DNA from: JAGPFW01 sp964535155
GTDB lineage: Bacteria; Patescibacteriota; WWE3; UBA101185; UBA10185
Direction of reading: 5' to 3'
Length of the DNA stretch: 9,795 bases
Assembly (NCBI GenBank): GCA_964535155.1
Contig: CAZHSR010000034.1
Span: forward strand, 1-9,795
Part shown: positions 1-6,886 of the stretch, piece after piece
Layout: every line of letters begins with the position of its first letter
Numbering within the stretch: the first letter of the stretch is position 1
Translations under genes and position numbers: made by a program
Notes under the pieces: generated by a model
Told to the model about the DNA's origin: nothing
Databases searched by the model: none
The model's input: the letters and a program-made list of their open reading frames with translations, nothing else

Positions 1-51
1 CAACAACCTACCGGTTAACAGCCGGTTGCTCTACCATTGAGCTACCGAGGA
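1..51 (-). tRNA. tRNA-Asn (GTT), 5' part only
   Basis: Read on the minus strand, the sequence gives the first 51 nt of a tRNA: acceptor 5' strand TCCTCGG, a D-arm with stem GCTC/GAGC and loop AATGGTA, and an anticodon arm with stem ACCGG/CCGGT and loop CTGTTAA. The anticodon GTT (plus-strand positions 17-19, aac) decodes asparagine codons. The variable loop has begun at AGGTT. The T-arm and 3' acceptor strand lie beyond the left edge, so the gene is cut by the window and not visibly broken. The gene lies downstream of the DUF1189-like gene on the same strand; whether they share a transcript cannot be told. Confidence 0.93.
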
Positions 52-130
52 TCAATTTTTCAGGGATAAATGCCAGGACAAATCTCCAAGTCCCAAAGCA
101 AACCCCTTGAAACAGCGAAATTTTAGCATA

Positions 131-155
131 AATTTTTAAGTCTGTCTTAAAAATT
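131..155 (-). terminator. AT-rich hairpin after the DUF1189-like gene
   Basis: A perfect 10-bp inverted repeat, AATTTTTAAG (131-140) and CTTAAAAATT (146-155), encloses a 5-nt loop. It starts 10 nt past the stop of the minus-strand membrane-protein gene. The stem is weak because it has only two G-C pairs, and the sequence after it on the minus strand is TTTATGC, not a clean U-tract. It could be a weak bidirectional terminator or 3'-end stabiliser, so the call is tentative. Confidence 0.4.
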
Positions 156-164
156 ACCTAAAAA

Positions 165-1180
165 CTAACGAATAATTTCCCCATCTAAAACTTCCGCATC
201 CTTCTGGGTCTCCTCGGTTGGAGGAGTCTCATCTATATCTCCTTCTACAGAACTCTCTTCTTCTCCTACCTTTCCCAAAGACAGCACCACCAAAACACCA
301 AAAATCGCGTTTAACAAAAAGAACCAGTTTGGAAAATAAAGGTTTGACATCATCACCGAATTCAAAAGTCCCACTGTTAAAGGTAAGGACATTGTATGCA
401 AGGCCACTTTGTAATACTTGGAAAAGTCCAATTCCAACCCTCTAATTGCACCCACTACCCACAACAAGACTGCCACAAAAAGAAGATACGCAAGTCTAAA
501 TACTAAATAATAAAAGAGCATGGAAAGAACAAATAGAGTCCCCGCAATATAGGGCAAAAATTTTGTAAAAGAACGAATTTGATTTATTCCTGCAACAAAA
601 TCCGCTTTTGTAATTTCCGTGTCAGGCAGGTCTTTAACTGGCATTACTTCCACTTTGGAAGAATTTTGCACCAAAATATTTGTCCCATTTACCAAAATTA
701 AAGTGTCATAAGTCTCTTCCAAGTCGTCTAAACCAGCCTCAGAATCAAAAACTATTAAGTTCTTTGCCACAGTTGTCCCCGCAGCCCCCACAAAAGGCAC
801 AATATAAGGCTCATCCTTATTTACGGACAAAACGCCTTCTTTAATAGTTATTACTAAATCATCCTCATAAAGGTCTAAAGCATATTCAATGGCATCATTA
901 ATCCCCTTTTGCAACTTTGGCAAAATTTGAATAGTGGAAAAAAGCGAATTCACCAATGTAAAAAGTACTGCTAGTACAACATAATATTTAAGCGAAAATT
1001 TTAAATCGGTTTTTATTAGATCCTTATAATATTTAACCGATGTGAGGCTTTTTGTATAAACATGGAGTGCNNNNNNNNNNNNNNNNNNNNNNNNNNNNNN
1101 NNNNNNNNNNNNNNNNNNNNNNNNNNNNNNNNNNNNNNNNNNNNNNNNNNNNNNNNNNNNNNNNNNNNNNTTTCTTGCAT
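165..1180 (-). CDS. DUF1189-like multi-spanning membrane protein, N-terminus in assembly gap
   Basis: About 302 residues are readable from the gap edge (1070) to the TAG at 165. The first readable residues (ALHVYTKSLTSVKYYKDL) are followed by a first membrane helix (YYVVLAVLFTLVNSLF). A soluble, presumably extracytoplasmic, region comes next (ITIKEGVLSVNKDEPYIVPF and onward). About four more hydrophobic helices follow, then an acidic cytoplasmic-looking tail rich in Glu and Asp. This layout, and the motif of a short N-terminal segment, TM1, then a 'G-x-L-S' strand, matches my memory of DUF1189 integral membrane proteins, whose function is unknown. The start is inferred. Across the N-run, an ATG at 1180-1178 (then CAA GAA) sits 7 nt after a minus-strand TATAAT. 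This is the same geometry as at 1227 on the other strand, so I prefer it to the TTG at 1205. The frame through the gap cannot be checked. Confidence 0.65.
1071..1170. other. Assembly gap (100 N)
   Basis: Exactly 100 undetermined bases, the usual placeholder for a scaffold join of unknown true length. It falls in the 5' end of the minus-strand membrane-protein gene. Every open frame that appears to cross it is unreliable, including an apparent extension of the large plus-strand gene upstream of 1227. Confidence 0.97.
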
Positions 1181-1187
1181 ACTTTTT

Positions 1188-1196
1188 ATTATACCA
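1188..1196 (-). promoter_or_regulatory. Extended -10 promoter for the DUF1189-like gene
   Basis: The minus strand reads TGGTATAAT here: a perfect TATAAT (1188-1193) with the TGn extension. An ATG lies 7 nt downstream at 1180-1178, so transcription would begin at or next to the start codon, leaving a leaderless or nearly leaderless mRNA. No convincing -35 box is visible, which suits an extended -10. It forms one arm of the inverted repeat 1188-1219. Confidence 0.6.
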
Positions 1197-1210
1197 ATTG
1201 GGCAAGTGTT

Positions 1211-1219
1211 TGGTATAAT
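1211..1219 (+). promoter_or_regulatory. Extended -10 promoter for the GH-like secreted protein
   Basis: TGGTATAAT, with a perfect TATAAT at 1214-1219, ends 7 nt before the ATG at 1227. The expected transcription start is then at or within a base or two of the ATG, and no Shine-Dalgarno sequence fits between. The place where a -35 box would lie (about 1191-1196) is occupied by the opposing -10 element. Confidence 0.65.
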
Positions 1220-1226
1220 TTGGGCA

Positions 1227-4200
1227 ATGAAGTCTATAAAGAGAATTTTTGTTGCAGCTGTTGTTTTTGTGCTCTCGGTTTTGGGAGGGGATGGAGTGTG
1301 GGCCGCCTGTGGGATTAACATAGACCCTGCAAACCCTTTAGGATTTCCAACACCCCAAAGTATCCAGGGTACAAGTTGGGTACGAATAGAGTTCAAAGAT
1401 TGTACAGCAAGCAATGATCCCGCAGATCCTACCTACAAGTTAGATGCATCAATAGCAACTTATCAAGGGATTATAGACGGATACAGATCTGCAGGTATAA
1501 GTACTGTCCTTATCATAGATTATATGAGTTACCCTTCCGCTACAGAAGATCCAGAGGGATTTGGGATTAGGGCGGGGTTGATCGCACAAGGATTGGGCTC
1601 AAATGGCATAGTTTACCAAATATGGAATGAGCCAGACATTTGGCAGGGAGGGAATCTATCCCCACAAGAATACTCAACATTGCTTAACAATGCAGCAACT
1701 CAGATTAAAGCAAACTCAGGTGCCCAAGTTATAACTGCAGGATTTGCATCGGGGCAAGCGTCTTATTTGAACGGAGTAGATCTGAGTAATGTTGATGCCA
1801 TTGCATTCCATCCCTACGGTAAGGTGCCCAATGGTTCCAGCATAGGAAACACAGGCCCTTTGGGAGCAAGTATAGATGAATATCATAGTGCTGGAGGAGG
1901 AAAAAGTATTTGGATTACTGAGATTGGTTTAAACTCCACGGATCAGGCTATACAAGCTCAATATCTCAGAGAGTTCTACAATCATGTAAATGGAGACAGC
2001 AGAATAGCTCACACACTCTGGTTCGCCTGGTCTGACGGAATGGTAACTCCGTTTGGAATAGTTACTTCTGGCAATATAAAAAAACAGTCTCATTCAGCCT
2101 TTTTTAGTACAGGCTGTGGAAGAAGTGCCCCAGGGCCTGTAGAGAATCTCCCTGCAATAACAATGCAAGAAGACCCTGGCGTATCTTGTAGTCCTGGGGG
2201 CGGGTCGCATGGAAGAGAAAAAGTAGAGCGCACCATCATCGGTAGAGTTATCAGCTCTAAAACATTTACAAATGTGGACACAGGAGCCACTAAAACCCAA
2301 GTCCCAGTTCAAAACGCCAGAATCTGCGTATATCAAGGGGCACAAACAGGCTCGGATGGAATTGGATCTACAATTATAAACTTTGAAACTTCTGATGTTA
2401 CAAATGAAGATGGATATTTTGCCGTGGATTCTTGGCTCAGATACAGAAACCCAGACGGATTAGATACTGGTGCAAGTTACTTCAGTAACGGAGCTGTCAG
2501 CAATTACATCGGGGTACTTTGTGGAAATGAAATTCACGAAGTTTTCCAAATGGATATGAATTCGCTACAAAGAACTGCCCTTTCTCAAAAATACTGGATG
2601 GGAATGAGGGACACGATTGTAGATAAGATAACAACTAAGCCTGGAGTGGAAGATCCCACATATCCAATTGATTTTTTGTGGTCTCTAAATACGGAAATTT
2701 TGACTCCTATTGAGATGACATTAAAATGTGACCCAAATCCACCAACCCCAGGATTTTCATCAGATCCAGACGAAGCTCCTTGGAGACAACAAGCGGTCCA
2801 TTTTGAAACTGGAGAAGTGGTTTCGGCATGCCCGCTTGAGTTGATTTACACAGACAGAAGTGGGGAAACAGAAGGAGGGTGTGATGGGGGAAAGCTTTTG
2901 CCTCAGCCTCAAACAACAGCAGAGCATACCGGAACTTTTACTTTAAGACAGGTCGGTGACGATAGTGAAAGGGGAAGTGGGATACTGGCGTTAATAGAAA
3001 GGCTTTTTTCGGGGCTTGGGGGTAGAAAGAAACCTCAACACGAGTATGAAGGTACTGTAACAACCAGCGCAGTATATAGAAATACAATGGCAAAATATGC
3101 TAACCCTACACAATTGATGTATGGGGGAATGGGACAAACCTTAAAAGCAGGGATTGACTGGCCTACAAAAGATTTTCCCGATCCAGATGTAGTTTCATGC
3201 GAATACTGGAAACAAGGCAATAAAGCAGTTAATACAGGGGCAGACGCCACTGCGCCATTATTGAATTTGCAAAATGCAAATGGGTTTGTCACCCTACTGA
3301 GACCCCCCGTAGATTCAAATAATCCTCAAGGTTCAGAAAATCTTTATTTGCAAATGGATAAAACTACCCCGATATGCTTCTTGGAAGATGGGACTCTAAT
3401 AACACTTGGGCAAATTAAACCTCCCACCACATGGGAAAGTTATTATAGAAGAATGGATGCAGAAGATAGAGCAGAATTTTGCCAAACCTACGGGATACCT
3501 CCCGATAGATGCCTGGAGGAGGTGCCTGTGTATACCAGTTGTGTGCCAGGAGCGGAGGGGTGCAGATATTTATTAGGAACAGAGTATTTTCCTTATTCCA
3601 TAGTAGCAAAGAATAAGGGGGGTATGGCAGGGAACGAATATTATATAGAAGGAACAGCTCAAGGGGGTAACCAAGCATATACACCTGCTATAGAAGGAGA
3701 TAGAAGAAAGCAGTTTTTTATTCACGATCAAACCCTAACTTATGACCTAGAAGATGGCAAAAACGCCAGAGCAGCAATGGAGCCCGCAGATAAAGGGCAT
3801 GGGTGGGATGGATCTGGCGCCAGTTTTATAACAGAGACATTAGGCCCAGGGGCATACACAGAGACTGCTCCTGAAGGAGGCTGGGGCAAACCAGGGCTAA
3901 TGTCTTTATCCCCAGTTACGGGTTTAGAGTCAGGGGTTTTACAAACCAAGGAATCCGCCCATAGAAGTATTAAGGGTTTTGATCACTGCATTATTTCAGT
4001 ACTGGACGGACACCGAGTATGGCCTATTACAAGAGCAGCTTTATCGACCCACCCAGAAACGTATCAGGCTGGCTGGTCAGCCACAAACTTTAAAGTAGCT
4101 ACTTGTTTACCAATAAAAGGAGAGGATGGGAATCCAAGTTCTGTATGTGATGAAACCGTACCTATTAGGTTTTATGAAGAAGAGAATCTCCGAGATAAGC

Positions 4201-4757
4201 TAGGAAGTCTAGTAAGTGCAGTTTTATATAACATCTTTTCAATATTTACTAAGCCTGAGGGAACATGTACCACAAGAACTACGGAATCTTGCGCGGAAGG
4301 TTCCACTGGATGTACTTGCGAGGTAGATTGTGGCCCTACAGCTGATTGTTATAATGATTGTATGGAAAGTTGCACCGCAGGGGATGAATGCAACCATATC
4401 TGCACAGAGGAATGTTGCACAAAAACTTGCGAAAGACTGGGTGAGGAGAAATATGCCTGCGACGGACAGGTAGATCCAGCATCATTTCACTTGGAAGCAA
4501 AAACGCACCAACTGGATGCCTCACAAGCTTTTAGGACAGCTAATGGCATTGCCGCCATGATACTTCCCCCTGGATTGTTGGAAAAAGGAGAATTTGCAAC
4601 AAGGCAAGATTTGTGCGTTGTTGATCAGTATGTAGGTAGCGATCCCTATTTTTCTTCTGAAAACTCAGTTGGTATAGAAAGACCCTGCGATGAATACACA
4701 GATGTTATGGAAGCCGCCCGCCAAGCAGTCACCATCCCTGGTTCAAACAAGCTATAA
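1227..4757 (+). CDS. Large secreted protein: GH-A-like glycoside hydrolase domain, regulatory-like beta-sandwich, Cys-rich C-terminal segment
   Basis: 1176 residues. The start at 1227 gives a clear signal peptide: basic MKSIKR, a hydrophobic core, and likely cleavage after VWA (residue 26). Residues about 27-290 resemble a clan GH-A TIM barrel. IWNEPD supplies the presumed acid/base (Glu135), AFHPYG a typical strand end, and WITEIG the presumed nucleophile (Glu232). The 97-residue spacing suits this clan; the family (GH5- or GH39-like) and substrate are not determinable. Residues about 333-440 (VERTIIGRV, then VQNARICVYQG, then TNEDGYFAV) look like a carboxypeptidase-regulatory-like fold. The rest is unrecognised. 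It includes two amphipathic or hydrophobic stretches (about 585-597 and 991-1009), and residues 1014-1078 hold 14 cysteines, many in CX3C spacing. There is no C-terminal membrane anchor or sortase motif. VWAAC is a poor lipobox, so free secretion is likelier than lipidation. It is transcribed alone from 1211-1219, and its stop lies inside the next TATAAT. Confidence 0.88.
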   Translation: MKSIKRIFVAAVVFVLSVLGGDGVWAACGINIDPANPLGFPTPQSIQGTSWVRIEFKDCTASNDPADPTYKLDASIATYQGIIDGYRSAGISTVLIIDYMSYPSATEDPEGFGIRAGLIAQGLGSNGIVYQIWNEPDIWQGGNLSPQEYSTLLNNAATQIKANSGAQVITAGFASGQASYLNGVDLSNVDAIAFHPYGKVPNGSSIGNTGPLGASIDEYHSAGGGKSIWITEIGLNSTDQAIQAQYLREFYNHVNGDSRIAHTLWFAWSDGMVTPFGIVTSGNIKKQSHSAFFSTGCGRSAPGPVENLPAITMQEDPGVSCSPGGGSHGREKVERTIIGRVISSKTFTNVDTGATKTQVPVQNARICVYQGAQTGSDGIGSTIINFETSDVTNEDGYFAVDSWLRYRNPDGLDTGASYFSNGAVSNYIGVLCGNEIHEVFQMDMNSLQRTALSQKYWMGMRDTIVDKITTKPGVEDPTYPIDFLWSLNTEILTPIEMTLKCDPNPPTPGFSSDPDEAPWRQQAVHFETGEVVSACPLELIYTDRSGETEGGCDGGKLLPQPQTTAEHTGTFTLRQVGDDSERGSGILALIERLFSGLGGRKKPQHEYEGTVTTSAVYRNTMAKYANPTQLMYGGMGQTLKAGIDWPTKDFPDPDVVSCEYWKQGNKAVNTGADATAPLLNLQNANGFVTLLRPPVDSNNPQGSENLYLQMDKTTPICFLEDGTLITLGQIKPPTTWESYYRRMDAEDRAEFCQTYGIPPDRCLEEVPVYTSCVPGAEGCRYLLGTEYFPYSIVAKNKGGMAGNEYYIEGTAQGGNQAYTPAIEGDRRKQFFIHDQTLTYDLEDGKNARAAMEPADKGHGWDGSGASFITETLGPGAYTETAPEGGWGKPGLMSLSPVTGLESGVLQTKESAHRSIKGFDHCIISVLDGHRVWPITRAALSTHPETYQAGWSATNFKVATCLPIKGEDGNPSSVCDETVPIRFYEEENLRDKLGSLVSAVLYNIFSIFTKPEGTCTTRTTESCAEGSTGCTCEVDCGPTADCYNDCMESCTAGDECNHICTEECCTKTCERLGEEKYACDGQVDPASFHLEAKTHQLDASQAFRTANGIAAMILPPGLLEKGEFATRQDLCVVDQYVGSDPYFSSENSVGIERPCDEYTDVMEAARQAVTIPGSNKL

Positions 4758-4758
4758 T
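4753..4758 (+). promoter_or_regulatory. -10 box overlapping the stop of the GH-like gene
   Basis: A perfect TATAAT, whose middle TAA (4755-4757) is the stop codon of the preceding gene. It lies 6 nt before the ATG of the short duplicated ORF (4765). It could drive the suf genes with a 48-nt leader, or be an inactive relic of the duplication. No -35 box is recognisable. Confidence 0.4.
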
Positions 4759-4792
4759 CCTAATATGCGTACCATTTCTCATCTTAAAAGGC

Positions 4793-4798
4793 TATAAT
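4793..4798 (+). promoter_or_regulatory. -10 box immediately before sufC
   Basis: A perfect TATAAT with 8 nt between it and the sufC ATG at 4807. Initiation at the usual distance would give a nearly leaderless sufC message, consistent with no Shine-Dalgarno sequence upstream of this ATG. The 16-mer around it, AAGGCTATAATAACTT (4788-4803), recurs exactly at 7479-7494. Confidence 0.55.
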
Positions 4799-4806
4799 AA
4801 CTTAAC

Positions 4807-5547
4807 ATGATTACCATTTCGCATCTTTTTGCAGCAAAAGAAAACAGCCAAATTTTAAAGGGCATTGACCTTAATTTTGCTTCAAATAAAACTTATGTGC
4901 TTTTGGGTCCAAATGGGTCTGGAAAAAGCACGCTGGCAAAGGCTTTAGCGGGGGATCCTTCGGTGGGGGCGGTGGCTAAAAATGCAAAATTTCTTGATAA
5001 GGATTTGCTAGGGCTTTCTGCAACGGAGCGCAATTTGGCGGGAATATTTCTGGCGCATCAATCCCCTCCCGAAATTACGGGTTTAAATATTTTTCCGTTT
5101 CTACATCTGATTTTTGCAAAGCATTCAAAATCTGCAGTATCAGTGCGAGAATTTGACAAAATTTTAAATGAAAATTTGGCAAAGGTTGGCTTGCCACAGG
5201 AAATAAAATCTCGCAATTTTAATGAAAACTTTTCTGGAGGTGAAAGGAAAAAAATGGAAGTTTTGCAGATTCTGCTATTGAGACCAAAATTTGTGATTTT
5301 AGATGAAATTGATAGCGGTGTGGATATTGACAGTTTGAAAACAATTTTAAAGGTCTTGGAAAATTTTAAAAATGAAACGCAAGCGACTTTGCTCTTTATT
5401 ACACATAATTTAAGTCTGGCAAAGAAAATTTTGGCAGATGAAATTTTTGTCATGAAATCTGGGCAAATTGTGAGGCAGGCGGAATTATTAAAAGAAAAAA
5501 ACGGGCTACTTGAGCTTTTAGAAAAAGAAGGGTATGAAAGCTTTTAA
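4807..5547 (+). CDS. sufC: SufC, ATPase of the Fe-S cluster assembly complex
   Basis: 246 residues, close to the usual 250 for SufC. It is a soluble ABC-type ATPase that works with SufB-SufD and lacks a membrane partner. Visible motifs in order are Walker A GPNGSGKST (34-42, Lys40), a Q-loop Gln in AHQSPPEITG (Gln85), the signature FSGGERKK (142-149), Walker B FVILDE (162-167), the SufC-typical D-loop region IDSGVDID, and the H-loop ITHN (His200). The DSGxDID sequence and the following sufB gene separate it from transporter ATPases. The start at 4807 is supported by the family N-terminus, although a duplicated start lies 42 nt upstream, cut off by two stops. Its 3' end overlaps sufB by 14 nt, suggesting translational coupling. 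Confidence 0.95.
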   Translation: MITISHLFAAKENSQILKGIDLNFASNKTYVLLGPNGSGKSTLAKALAGDPSVGAVAKNAKFLDKDLLGLSATERNLAGIFLAHQSPPEITGLNIFPFLHLIFAKHSKSAVSVREFDKILNENLAKVGLPQEIKSRNFNENFSGGERKKMEVLQILLLRPKFVILDEIDSGVDIDSLKTILKVLENFKNETQATLLFITHNLSLAKKILADEIFVMKSGQIVRQAELLKEKNGLLELLEKEGYESF

Positions 5548-6886
5548 TTCACTTTCCATAGAAACTGTTAAAAAAATTTCTGATATAAAAGGCGAGCCAA
5601 ATTGGATGCTGGAATTTAGGCTTAAATCTTTGGAAAAGTTTTTGGAACTGGAAATGCCAAATTTTGGACCAGATTTAAGTGACTTGGATTTTGAGAAAAT
5701 CGATTACTATGTTGATCCAAAAGCTAAAAAGCAACGATCTTGGGAAGAAGTCCCAGCAGAAATTAAAGCGACTTTTGATAAATTGGGTATTCCAGAGGCA
5801 GAAAAAAGGGTTCTGGCAGGGGTGGAAGCGCAATTTGATTCGGAGGCAATTTATGGGTCTCTAAAGAAAAAGCTGGAGGATCAGGGAATAATTTTTACAA
5901 ATATTGAGGAGGGCTTGCTAAGATACCCAGATTTGTTTAAAAAATATTTTGGGACTTTGGTAAAAGTGGATGACAACAAGTTTTCAGCTTTAAATGGGGC
6001 TGTTTGGTCAGGAGGGTCTTTCTTATATGTGCCAAAAGGTGTGAGTGTAGAGCTGCCTTTGCAGGCGTATTTCCAAATGGGTACTCCAAATTTGGGGCAA
6101 TTTGAGCGCACTTTAATTATTGCAGATGAAGGAAGTTCTGTGCATTATGTGGAAGGTTGCACGGCTCCCGCATATTCTGAAAACGCCTTGCATGCGGGAG
6201 TTGTGGAGGTTTTTGTTGGAAAAGGGGCTTCTGTGAGATATACAACAATTCAAAATTGGTCAAAAAATATTTATAACCTGGTAACGAAAAAGGCTGTTGT
6301 TGGGCGGGAAGGGCGGATGTCGTGGGTGGATGGGAATTTGGGCTCAAAGGTTACTATGAAGTATCCGGCTTGTTATTTGGAAGGAGCGAGATCTCATGGG
6401 GAAATGCTTTCGGTTGGGGTAAGTGGGGCTGGGCAGGAGATTTATGCTGGTGGGCGGATGATTCATAAGGGGGTTGGGACTTCGTCTAAGATTGTGTCTA
6501 AGTCTTTGGTTTATGGTGGGGGGAAGGGGGCCGTTGCGGGAAAGGTTACCGCTGGGGGGAAATCGGTGTATCAAGGAGATTTGCGGATTGAGGCTGGAGC
6601 GGTAGGCGCGCGGGCACACATCCAGTGTGACAGCCTAATAATGGAAGAGCCTGCTACAGCGGATAGTTTGCCGATTCTAAAGGTAGCAGAACCAAGCGCT
6701 GTGGTGACTCATGAGGCTTCAGCGACAAAACTGGAGGAGGAGAAGTTGCGCTACCTGGAAGGGCGGGGTTTAGAGGAGGGGGAGGCGGTTGATTTGATTG
6801 TAAAGGGGTTTCTAGATGAGGTGATAAAGGAATTGCCCATTGAATATGCGCTAGAGTTTAATAAGTTATTGGATGTAAAAGTATGA
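5534..6886 (+). CDS. sufB: SufB, Fe-S cluster scaffold subunit
   Basis: 450 residues. This is the main scaffold subunit of the SufBCD complex, where sulfur and iron are assembled. The N-terminal part has the family motif EPNWMLEFRLKSLEKF, followed by a long right-handed beta-helix. Near the C-terminus, IQCDSLIM carries Cys365, and HEAS carries Glu394. Their 29-residue spacing equals that of E. coli SufB Cys405 and Glu434, the pair implicated in cluster assembly. The C-terminal helical part contains LRYLEGRGL and the usual PIEYALEFNKL. Between SKSL and the Cys365 motif there is an unusual Gly-rich stretch (YGGGKGAVAGKVTAGGK), which by recall is longer than in Bacillus SufB. The gene starts inside the sufC 3' end; an AAGGG lies only 1 nt before the ATG, so re-initiation is likely. 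It ends in TGA, overlapping the sufD ATG by 4 nt (ATGA). Confidence 0.95.
   Translation: MKAFNSLSIETVKKISDIKGEPNWMLEFRLKSLEKFLELEMPNFGPDLSDLDFEKIDYYVDPKAKKQRSWEEVPAEIKATFDKLGIPEAEKRVLAGVEAQFDSEAIYGSLKKKLEDQGIIFTNIEEGLLRYPDLFKKYFGTLVKVDDNKFSALNGAVWSGGSFLYVPKGVSVELPLQAYFQMGTPNLGQFERTLIIADEGSSVHYVEGCTAPAYSENALHAGVVEVFVGKGASVRYTTIQNWSKNIYNLVTKKAVVGREGRMSWVDGNLGSKVTMKYPACYLEGARSHGEMLSVGVSGAGQEIYAGGRMIHKGVGTSSKIVSKSLVYGGGKGAVAGKVTAGGKSVYQGDLRIEAGAVGARAHIQCDSLIMEEPATADSLPILKVAEPSAVVTHEASATKLEEEKLRYLEGRGLEEGEAVDLIVKGFLDEVIKELPIEYALEFNKLLDVKV

Larger units (their letters stand above)
1188..1219. repeat. Perfect 10-bp inverted repeat carrying two divergent -10 boxes
   Basis: ATTATACCAA (1188-1197) and TTGGTATAAT (1210-1219) are exact reverse complements separated by 12 bp. 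Each arm contains an extended -10 element pointing away from the centre. The repeat is most simply two mirror-image promoters, but its symmetry also suits a dimeric regulator. Confidence 0.75.
4751..4827 (+). repeat. Imperfect tandem duplication of the sufC promoter and start, with a 10-codon upstream ORF
   Basis: Two adjacent copies can be aligned. Copy 1 is GCTATAAT (4751-4758), 6 nt, then ATG at 4765. Copy 2 is GCTATAAT (4791-4798), 8 nt, then ATG at 4807. After the ATG they share ACCATTTC, CATCTT and intervening bases. Copy 1 encodes MRTISHLKRL and ends at TAA 4795-4797, followed at once by a second TAA. SufC starts MITISHL. The two ATGs are 42 nt apart and in frame, and one of the few differences (TCT/TCG) is synonymous. 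The short ORF may be a duplication relic or a translated upstream peptide; no function can be assigned. Confidence 0.75.

Noticed and set aside
1181..1205. TTG start at 1205 for the minus-strand membrane protein
   Set aside because: It lies upstream of or within the minus-strand -10 element and keeps frame only if the gap is truly 100 bases. ATG 1180 fits the promoter better.
1062..1226. Upstream extension of the large secreted protein through the N-run
   Set aside because: It crosses 100 undetermined bases and would bury the signal peptide. The ATG at 1227 gives a clean signal peptide and sits 7 nt after an extended -10.
1290..1312. Lipoprotein signal (WAAC) at the GH-like protein N-terminus
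   Set aside because: The position three before the cysteine is Trp, where Leu, Val or Ile is expected; ordinary signal peptidase cleavage after VWA fits better.
3337..3357. ENLYLQM resembling a TEV protease site in the secreted protein
   Set aside because: Not the consensus (ENLYFQ followed by G or S), and a plant-virus protease site has no meaning here; chance.
4788..4803. Insertion-sequence or CRISPR explanation for the repeats near sufC and sufD
   Set aside because: There are only two or three short copies at gene ends, with no spacer regularity, transposase or terminal inverted repeats; shared gene-end and promoter sequence explains them.
5881..6619. Long minus-strand open frames antisense to sufB
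   Set aside because: The frames are short overlapping pieces opposite a clear SufB frame, with no family motif or start signal; the G-rich coding strand explains their Pro/Ser-rich translations.
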